A stretch of 11,636 nt of DNA, from NCBI GenBank assembly GCA_964547725.1, contig CAZJOO010000020.1:1-11636 (forward strand), given 5' to 3'. The number at the start of each line of letters is the position of its first letter. Positions within the stretch are counted from its first letter, which is position 1. This document shows, piece after piece, positions 7,157-11,636 of this stretch. Position numbers and translations under genes: made by a program. This DNA is from JAAZMU01 sp964547725 (GTDB taxonomy: Bacteria > Patescibacteriota > Minisyncoccia > Minisyncoccales > Minisyncoccaceae). The notes under the pieces are model-generated. The model worked only from the letters and a program-made list of their open reading frames with translations. It did not search any database and was not told the DNA's origin.

Positions 7157-7181
7157 GTTCATATAAATTAAATGAAAGAAT

Positions 7182-7316
7182 ATGAGTTTAACATATAAAC
7201 CAAAAAAGAAAAAAAGAGCCAGAACACACGGATTTATGGCTAGAACAGAAACTAAATCAGGCCGTGCTGTTTTAAAAAGCAGAAGGGCCAAAGGCAGAGC
7301 AAAATTAACTGTTTAG
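7182..7316 (+). CDS. rpmH: 50S ribosomal protein L34 (bL34)
   Basis: A 44-codon gene. The product begins MSLTYKPKKKKRARTHGF and ends RRAKGRAKLTV, matching bL34 over its full length (usual form MKRTYQPSKRKR..RTHGFRAR...GRRVL..RRAKGR..L). It is extremely basic, as expected for a protein buried in 23S rRNA of the large subunit. Its position between dnaA and rnpA, head-to-head with dnaA, is the canonical one. The ATG at 7182 is preceded by GAAAGAAT, the nearest approach to a Shine-Dalgarno in the window but still poor. It ends in TAG six bases before the rnpA start. High expression is expected, and the promoter in front has an extended -10. Confidence 0.96.
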   Translation: MSLTYKPKKKKRARTHGFMARTETKSGRAVLKSRRAKGRAKLTV

Positions 7317-7322
7317 TTTTCG

Positions 7323-7661
7323 ATGCTTAAAAAAGAGAATAGGTTAACTAAAAAGAAAGATTTTGAAAGAGTTTACAAAAAAGGGAGAGGAATAAAAAAA
7401 GACTCTCTTTTTTTGAAAATAATAGAAAACGAGCAACCATTCACTAGGATTGGAATCGTTATTTCAAAAAAGGTATCGAAGAAGGCCGTTATAAGGAATA
7501 AGCTAAAAAGAAGGATTCGAGAAATTGTTAGAAAAATGAATCTTATTCCTGGCTTCGATATAGTTATCGTCACCTTTCCTCAAATAAAAGAAAAGGACTT
7601 TAGACAAATAGAAGAGGAAATTAATCAATTATTTATAAAAGCAAAATGTTTGAATTTATAG
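7323..7661 (+). CDS. rnpA: Ribonuclease P protein component
   Basis: The 112-residue basic protein is the cofactor of the RNase P ribozyme, which trims 5' leaders from pre-tRNA. Family marks are the N-terminal ENRLTKKKDFERVYKKGR (5-22) and RIGIVISKKVSKKAVIRN (42-59) leading into KLKRRIRE, the RNR-type helix that contacts RNA (R58 and N59 of the motif are present). Then comes the FDIVIVT strand (78-84). Length is normal (about 110-125). It follows rpmH by six bases, and its last 16 bases overlap the start of yidC in another frame, so its translation probably feeds that of yidC. No yidD gene separates rnpA and yidC, unlike in many bacteria. Confidence 0.94.
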   Translation: MLKKENRLTKKKDFERVYKKGRGIKKDSLFLKIIENEQPFTRIGIVISKKVSKKAVIRNKLKRRIREIVRKMNLIPGFDIVIVTFPQIKEKDFRQIEEEINQLFIKAKCLNL

Positions 7662-8359
7662 GAATTATTTTTAACGCCATCTTATATCAGCCAATTTTAA
7701 ACTTCTTGTTATGGCTCTATATTAGTATTGGAAGTTTTGGTGTAGCTGTTTTAATGCTAACTATTTTACTTCGAATAGCTCTTTGGCCACTAAACAACAA
7801 GGCTTTAAAGTCTCAAAAAGAACTCCAAGAAATTCAACCTATTATTAAAGAAATTCAGAGTAAGTATAAGACTGATTCTCAAAAACAAGCGGAAGAGTTA
7901 ATGAAAGTATATAAAGAAAAAGGTTTCAATCCTTTTGCAGGTATTTGGTACATGTTACTTCAAATTCCAATTATTATTGCTCTATATAGAGTGATTATGA
8001 ACATTGCTTCTGGAACCGATATCAATAACATGCTTTACTCTTTCATTAATTTCAGCGGAACTATTGAACCAATATTTTTAGGAATCAACTTATCAGAACC
8101 TAATATAGCTTTTGCCGTTATCGTTGCCGCCGCTCAATTCTATCAATTAAAAACAACTCAACCAAAACAACAACCAAAACCTAAGGAGGAGATGGATCAA
8201 ACAGAGAAAATGCAAAATATGATGCAAAAACAAATGCTTTTCTTGTTTCCAATCTTTACCCTCTTCATACTAGCCTACTTGCCTTCGGCTTTAGGACTAT
8301 ACTGGTTTGTGATTACAATATTTTCGATTGTTCAGCAAAAGATAATTTTAAAAAATTAA
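7646..8359 (+). CDS. yidC: Membrane protein insertase YidC (short, Oxa1/SpoIIIJ type)
   Basis: Inserts and folds membrane proteins, alone or with SecYEG. The 237 residues form only the conserved five-helix core and lack the large periplasmic domain of E. coli YidC; no lipobox signal peptide is evident. An amphipathic N-terminal helix (1-25, with the LYQPILNFLLWLY pattern) precedes membrane segments at about 30-49, 100-120, 151-168, 198-213 and 215-232. Arg43 in ILLRIALWPL is the conserved positive residue of the hydrophilic groove. The cytoplasmic hairpin at about 50-98 (KSQKELQEIQPIIKEIQ) is typical. A charged loop at 170-190 rich in Gln, Pro and Lys links two segments. The ATG at 7646 overlaps rnpA by 16 bases; it is the start giving the full N-terminal helix. 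Four bases separate it from khpB. Confidence 0.94.
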   Translation: MFEFIGIIFNAILYQPILNFLLWLYISIGSFGVAVLMLTILLRIALWPLNNKALKSQKELQEIQPIIKEIQSKYKTDSQKQAEELMKVYKEKGFNPFAGIWYMLLQIPIIIALYRVIMNIASGTDINNMLYSFINFSGTIEPIFLGINLSEPNIAFAVIVAAAQFYQLKTTQPKQQPKPKEEMDQTEKMQNMMQKQMLFLFPIFTLFILAYLPSALGLYWFVITIFSIVQQKIILKN

Positions 8360-8363
8360 AGTT

Positions 8364-8837
8364 ATGTTAGATGAAAAAGAACTTAAAACTATTGAAGAAA
8401 AAACAAAAGAATTCTTCAAAAAAATAGGGTTTGATGTGGAGTTAGAAATAAATTATTTACAAGAAGAAAGCGATGTGATAGAAATAAACATCTTCAAAAT
8501 AGAAGATGCTAAAATGTTTATTGGCCGAGAGGGTTTAATGCTCGCTGACATCCAACTTCTTTTAAGGAAAGTTATCAAGAAAGAGTTAGATAAAGAAATA
8601 TATTTAACTTTAGATATTGATAACTACAAAAAAAATAAAATCAATAGCTATAAGAGTATGGCTAATTCAGCCGCTGAGGAAGTTATCACTACCGGACAAC
8701 AAAAAATATTACCTCCACTTTCTGCCTACGCTAGAAGAATAATTCATATGGAATTAGCGGAAAGAGATGATGTTGTAACAGAAAGTGTTGGAGAAGAAGA
8801 TGATAGAAAGATTATTGTAAGGCCTAATATAATCTAA
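8364..8837 (+). CDS. khpB: KhpB/Jag-type RNA-binding protein (KH and R3H domains)
   Basis: A 157-residue cytoplasmic RNA-binding protein. A KH-like domain (about 25-85) carries the GREG loop at 54-57 within FIGREGLMLADIQLLLRKV. An R3H domain (about 92-153) carries the R-x3-H signature at Arg124 and His128 (ARRIIHMELAERDD) and ends RKIIVRP. The Jag-N domain found in Firmicutes Jag is absent: only about 20 helical residues precede the KH domain, so this is the compact version. Jag/KhpB lies after yidC in many bacteria and has been linked to cell elongation and small-RNA binding in some. Here it is the last gene of the rpmH operon, four bases after yidC and just before a hairpin terminator. Older annotations call it SpoIIIJ-associated protein; no sporulation is implied. 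Confidence 0.9.
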   Translation: MLDEKELKTIEEKTKEFFKKIGFDVELEINYLQEESDVIEINIFKIEDAKMFIGREGLMLADIQLLLRKVIKKELDKEIYLTLDIDNYKKNKINSYKSMANSAAEEVITTGQQKILPPLSAYARRIIHMELAERDDVVTESVGEEDDRKIIVRPNII

Positions 8838-8840
8838 ATC

Positions 8841-8869
8841 AAAAACGACCCGTTACTGGGTCGTTTTTT
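8841..8869. terminator. Bidirectional intrinsic terminator between khpB and the virB4-like gene
   Basis: AAAAACGACCC (8841-8851) pairs perfectly with GGGTCGTTTTT (8858-8868) around a six-base GTTACT loop. The plus strand ends in six T; the A run on the other arm does the same for the minus strand. It sits 3 bases after the khpB stop and 6 bases from the stop of the convergent gene, so it serves both. Confidence 0.92.
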
Positions 8870-8875
8870 AATAAA

Positions 8876-10639
8876 CTATAAAGTTTCTCTTTTGTTTATT
8901 TCTTCTGGGTCAGTAGTAATAATTTGATCTTCAGTATAAGAAGCTACAATTCTAATAGCTACGTGTTTTTGTCCTGCGAAAAATATTCCTTCTCCTACGG
9001 GAACTTCAAGCAAAAGCATCTTTTCTTGGTCAGTTAACATGAAAGTTTCTTGCAATAAATTGATACCAGCAGGACTTTGTTTTAAAAGCAGCTGAAGGGA
9101 GGAATTGGTAATAATTGGTTTTCCATAACTTGATTTCATGAAATCAGAAACGTCTTGCGTAATAGTTGTTACTCCAAGCCAATACTTTCTTCCCCTTTTA
9201 CATAGTCCAAATAAGAAAGAAGCTCCATCTTCATTCTGCATCATCCACCAAGCCTCATCAATAATTAGAATTCTCTTTTTGAGAGTTGTTCTAACTTCAT
9301 TCCAAATATATCTCATAACGATGAACATAGCGATTGGCCTTAATTCATCCTCAATATCTCTTATTCCAAAAACAGTTAAACCATTAGCCATGTTTACATT
9401 TGATTTATTGTTGAAAAATTCTGAAAAAGTTCCTTTGGTAAACTTTCTAATTTTTTGAGTTAACATCTCCGCTCCTTCCATTCCTTCAAGAACTACCTCT
9501 AAGTCTCCTAAAATTGGAATATTTTGCTTCCAAGTTGAAGGGTCAGACTCTGGAGTAATGTCTCTTGCGGCGTAAGTTTCGCTAAGAGCTCTATCCATAA
9601 TAGCATCCTCGTTAGGAGATAATCCATTAAGCATGACTCTCATTAAACCAACAAGGTTAATGATGTTAGACCTTAAAACATCTTCTGGGTCTTCGCCTTC
9701 TTTTACTTCGGGCAAGTCAAAAGGATTAATGTGACTATCAGAACCTAAGGATATGTTATAGAAAGAGCCTCCCGAAGCCTCTGCAAGCGTTTTGTACTCG
9801 TTTTCAGGGTCAATGATAATACAATCTATTCCAACCATAAGAGACCTTAAAATCTCAAGTTTAACCGCATAAGATTTACCAGAACCTGATTTAGCAAAAA
9901 TAACCATGTTCGCATTTTCCAAACTAAATCTATCGAAAAGAACAAGAGAGTTGTTATGCTTATTAATTCCAAAAAGAATTCCGTCGTTTGAACTTAAATC
10001 AAACGAAATAAAAGGAAAAATACTTGATAATGGAGAAGTATTTAAAGTAGTATGAATATCTAAAGAGTCCATTCCGTAAGGAAAAGTCGACATCAAACCT
10101 TCTTTTTGCTGATATAGGGCTGGTTTAATATAAATAAGTCTTGATTCTAAAATTGATCTTAAGGTAGTTTCTATTTGAATAAGCTCTTTTTTGTCTTTGG
10201 CATAAACAGTGATATATAATCCGAACTTAAACATTTTTTCCTGAGCGGTTTGAAGGCTTTGTCTTAATTCTTCTAAATCATTATGAGCTGTTTCTAGCGC
10301 TGGATCAGAAATCAAACCCTTCTCGTCTCTTTCGTTCAATTCTGCTTGTACTTCTGTCACTTTACGTCTTAATGTTTTAAGAACTGTTTCAGTTTCAATT
10401 GGATGAAAGAAGAAAGAAATGTCTAGAGGTATATCTAAGTTAATAATTGGAGACAACCATCCAGTATTTAAATATCTTGGATAAGAAAAAATAAAATAAG
10501 TTTTAGTTAAAATCTCCCCAATTTCTCCATCATTTGGGTTAATTTTTATTGAAGCAGGAGCAATAATATCTTTTTCGTTTATTATTTCTTCGCTAAATAA
10601 CTTATGTTTTTCTTGTTTTTCCTTTTTGTGCAATGCCAT
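8876..10639 (-). CDS. VirB4/TraC-like type IV secretion ATPase
   Basis: A 587-residue cytoplasmic AAA+-like ATPase of the VirB4/TraC/TrbE family, which powers pilus or transfer-channel assembly at the inner membrane. The N-terminal part (about 45-240) has a predicted coiled coil at about 85-137 (heptad-like, Glu/Leu/Lys rich) and precedes the motor domain. Walker A is AKSGSGKS (249-256), followed by the family box IDPENEY (276-282), Walker B ILIIDEAW (457-464), the TTITQD motif (491-496) and QLLLKQSP (516-523). Full VirB4 proteins are around 800 residues; here the first ~200 seem to be encoded by the separate gene just upstream, only 4 bases away. No relaxase or coupling protein is visible in the window. 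Starts at ATG 10639 without Shine-Dalgarno, ends in TAG. ATPase role is strong; the machine it serves is inferred. Confidence 0.88.
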   Translation of the reverse strand: MALHKKEKQEKHKLFSEEIINEKDIIAPASIKINPNDGEIGEILTKTYFIFSYPRYLNTGWLSPIINLDIPLDISFFFHPIETETVLKTLRRKVTEVQAELNERDEKGLISDPALETAHNDLEELRQSLQTAQEKMFKFGLYITVYAKDKKELIQIETTLRSILESRLIYIKPALYQQKEGLMSTFPYGMDSLDIHTTLNTSPLSSIFPFISFDLSSNDGILFGINKHNNSLVLFDRFSLENANMVIFAKSGSGKSYAVKLEILRSLMVGIDCIIIDPENEYKTLAEASGGSFYNISLGSDSHINPFDLPEVKEGEDPEDVLRSNIINLVGLMRVMLNGLSPNEDAIMDRALSETYAARDITPESDPSTWKQNIPILGDLEVVLEGMEGAEMLTQKIRKFTKGTFSEFFNNKSNVNMANGLTVFGIRDIEDELRPIAMFIVMRYIWNEVRTTLKKRILIIDEAWWMMQNEDGASFLFGLCKRGRKYWLGVTTITQDVSDFMKSSYGKPIITNSSLQLLLKQSPAGINLLQETFMLTDQEKMLLLEVPVGEGIFFAGQKHVAIRIVASYTEDQIITTDPEEINKRETL

Positions 10640-10643
10640 TTTA

Positions 10644-11297
10644 TTATCTTGTTAATTCTGGTGGTAATTCAGGATAGTACCCTGATTCTGCTTCCTGAGG
10701 ATGATAATCTGCCCACAAAAGCTCGATAATCTCTCCTGTGTTTAAAGGAGCAGATTTAAGTCCACATCTTCTAAGTCCTAAAGAAATATATTCCATTCTT
10801 TGATAGAGCTGATATTTTGCTGCTTGAAACTTTTGCTCTGTTAGTCGTTCTTTTTTATTAGCTTTACTTTCCCCTTCTTCTTCTGAAATAAAGCTTGTTA
10901 ATTCTGTTAGCGGGAAGTAAGGGATAATAACATAAAAGTTTTTTGTCATAATTGACCCCCCTCCGATAATTTCTTCTATAAATTTAATATATTCTGTGGT
11001 TTGCATTTTCAAAAGCTCGTTTGTTTGAGCACTTTCCATTGCTTTCATTTTATCCAAATAGCCAGTCATGTTTATTCTTCTTGAAGAAGTTAGTACTTGT
11101 ATTTGAAAATCAAGAGAGTTAAGAAAACTTTGAAATTGATAAATAATTGCTGTCTGTTCTTCCGCAGACTTTAAACCAAAATTAAGAGAAGAAACGATAA
11201 GAATTCCTCTAAGAGATTGGTCTTTTAGAATCATAATCCCTTCTTTTATTTTTTCTACGGGAATAAAGTCTTGTGTTGCTACTTTGTTTGAAGCCAT
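10644..11297 (-). CDS. TraC-like N-terminal module protein of a type IV secretion-like system
   Basis: A 217-residue protein with no ATPase motif and no membrane segment. The region FIPVEKIKEGIMILKDQSLR then GILIVSSLNFGLKSAEEQ (about 30-47), the IYQFQSFLNSLDFQIQVLTSSR stretch (52-73) and the final LNTGEIIELLWADYHP resemble the N-terminal domain of VirB4/TraC proteins, seen in candidate-phyla genomes as a stand-alone gene next to a VirB4 ATPase. It lies one base after the PrgI-like gene and four bases before the ATPase gene, so the three are surely one operon. A Lys/Glu-rich low-complexity stretch at about 138-155 (EEEGESKANKKER) may be a flexible loop. It probably binds the ATPase or docks it to the membrane partner. 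The resemblance is from memory of the family pattern; exact function is unknown. Confidence 0.7.
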   Translation of the reverse strand: MASNKVATQDFIPVEKIKEGIMILKDQSLRGILIVSSLNFGLKSAEEQTAIIYQFQSFLNSLDFQIQVLTSSRRINMTGYLDKMKAMESAQTNELLKMQTTEYIKFIEEIIGGGSIMTKNFYVIIPYFPLTELTSFISEEEGESKANKKERLTEQKFQAAKYQLYQRMEYISLGLRRCGLKSAPLNTGEIIELLWADYHPQEAESGYYPELPPELTR

Positions 11298-11298
11298 T

Positions 11299-11636
11299 TT
11301 ATAATAAGTCTATTTTATTCTGAAGTTGATTTAATCTTCCTTTTCTTTGTTCTAATCCCTCGAAAGGGTCTTTTTCTTTTTCTAAATCAAGAGGAGTTTT
11401 TAACTTAACTTGAAGGAAAACAGGAGTTTCTTTTCTTTTCCAAAGATATAGTTTTGGCATTATCGTAAAATTCATAAAATAAGTCATCATTTGAGTGAAA
11501 GGTCTGCCGTCTATCTTTAAAAAAGCCATTGCTACTGCTGCTCCTGCTATTATACCTGATAAAACAAGAAAAAGAAACATGTTTGTTTCCCCAAAAGAAA
11601 AGTACATAATAAAGATTACTCCTCCAGATAACCCTA
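11299..11636 (-). CDS. PrgI/VirB3-like membrane protein, 5' end cut by window
   Basis: The frame is open to the right edge. An internal ATG at 11607 is not the likely start, because the codons before it read GLSGGVIFI, fitting the LxGG pattern at the first membrane segment of PrgI proteins. Visible are two membrane helices (LSGGVIFIMYFSF and MFLFLVLSGIIAGAAVAMAF). They are followed by the family signature FLKIDGRPFTQMMTYFMNF and then PKLYLWKR, after which a charged cytoplasmic tail runs to the stop. PrgI is the VirB3-like subunit of Gram-positive conjugation systems such as pCF10 and normally sits beside VirB4, as here. It would anchor the VirB4 ATPase at the membrane. About 20-30 residues at the N-terminus are missing from view. 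The stop lies one base from the next gene. Confidence 0.75.
   Translation of the reverse strand, partial: GLSGGVIFIMYFSFGETNMFLFLVLSGIIAGAAVAMAFLKIDGRPFTQMMTYFMNFTIMPKLYLWKRKETPVFLQVKLKTPLDLEKEKDPFEGLEQRKGRLNQLQNKIDLL

Larger units (their letters stand above)
6969..7181. other. oriC: Probable chromosomal replication origin (oriC), dnaA-rpmH intergenic region
   Basis: This 213-base non-coding region separates divergent dnaA and rpmH, the classical origin position. It contains four DnaA boxes in one orientation (6996-7064), an AT-rich stretch at 6969-6995 directly next to the dnaA-side box that is a candidate unwinding element, and promoters for both flanking genes. A short inverted repeat lies at 7093-7113. 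No alternative ORF of merit occupies it. The location and boxes are seen directly; origin activity is inferred. Confidence 0.8.

Noticed and set aside
7172..7198. Tiny frame MKEYEFNI overlapping the rpmH start, possible leader peptide
   Set aside because: Eight codons in another frame in AT-rich sequence, with no attenuator hairpin or Shine-Dalgarno; chance is sufficient.
6986..7291. Minus-strand open frame of 101 codons across the dnaA-rpmH region
   Set aside because: It runs antisense through rpmH and the DnaA boxes, has no family resemblance and a composition unlike the neighbours.
9138..9458. Plus-strand 106-codon frame inside the virB4-like gene
   Set aside because: Antisense to the Walker B region of the ATPase and lacking any family pattern.
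11605..11607. ATG as start of the PrgI-like gene
   Set aside because: Codons before it continue the first membrane helix (GLSGGVIFI), so the true start lies beyond the window.
1..11636. tRNA genes, CRISPR arrays, insertion sequences, riboswitches
   Set aside because: Intergenic gaps are too short or hold only promoters, boxes and terminators; no repeated spacers, transposase motifs or cloverleaf were seen. The only non-coding stretch over 100 bases is the origin.

Overview
This AT-rich window holds a bacterial chromosomal replication origin with its conserved gene neighbourhood. Gene content points to a Candidate Phyla Radiation (Patescibacteria) genome, probably of the Parcubacteria type. 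The signs are a small tightly packed gene set, a LamG-type surface protein, a long-form nucleoside diphosphate kinase, a PrgI / TraC-like / VirB4 cassette, a KhpB (Jag) without the Jag-N domain, and no Shine-Dalgarno motif at any start. The lineage is inferred from gene family traits, not from a marker-gene tree. The standard genetic code fits: the long genes have no in-frame TGA, and stop codons are ten TAA, three TAG and one TGA.

Layout. Bases 1-707 are the 3' end of a gene for a LamG (concanavalin-like) surface protein. Bases 755-4431 carry a plus-strand group: yebC, ruvC, a class A penicillin-binding protein and ndk. The first three are translationally coupled by 1- and 4-base overlaps. 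A symmetrical hairpin terminator at 4430-4459 separates this group from dnaN and dnaA, which lie on the minus strand (4469-6968). The region 6969-7181 between dnaA and rpmH is the likely oriC: four one-mismatch DnaA boxes in one orientation, an AT-rich stretch next to dnaA, and divergent promoters for dnaA and rpmH. On the other side the plus-strand set rpmH-rnpA-yidC-khpB (7182-8837) ends at a second symmetrical terminator (8841-8869). The window closes with a minus-strand cassette of type IV secretion parts: virB4-like ATPase, a TraC-like N-terminal module as a separate gene, and the 3' part of a PrgI-like membrane protein (8876-11636).

How the genes fit together. dnaA and dnaN start replication and clamp the polymerase. 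rpmH, rnpA, yidC and khpB link ribosome assembly, RNase P, membrane protein insertion and RNA binding, as in the classic bacterial origin cluster. The left group combines a YebC translation/regulation factor, Holliday junction resolution, peptidoglycan synthesis and nucleotide balancing. The PrgI/VirB4 cassette looks like the inner-membrane energising core of a conjugation-like or DNA/protein transfer apparatus; no relaxase or coupling protein is visible here. Both outer groups are transcribed towards the origin, head-on to the expected fork direction, while the inner origin genes run away from it.
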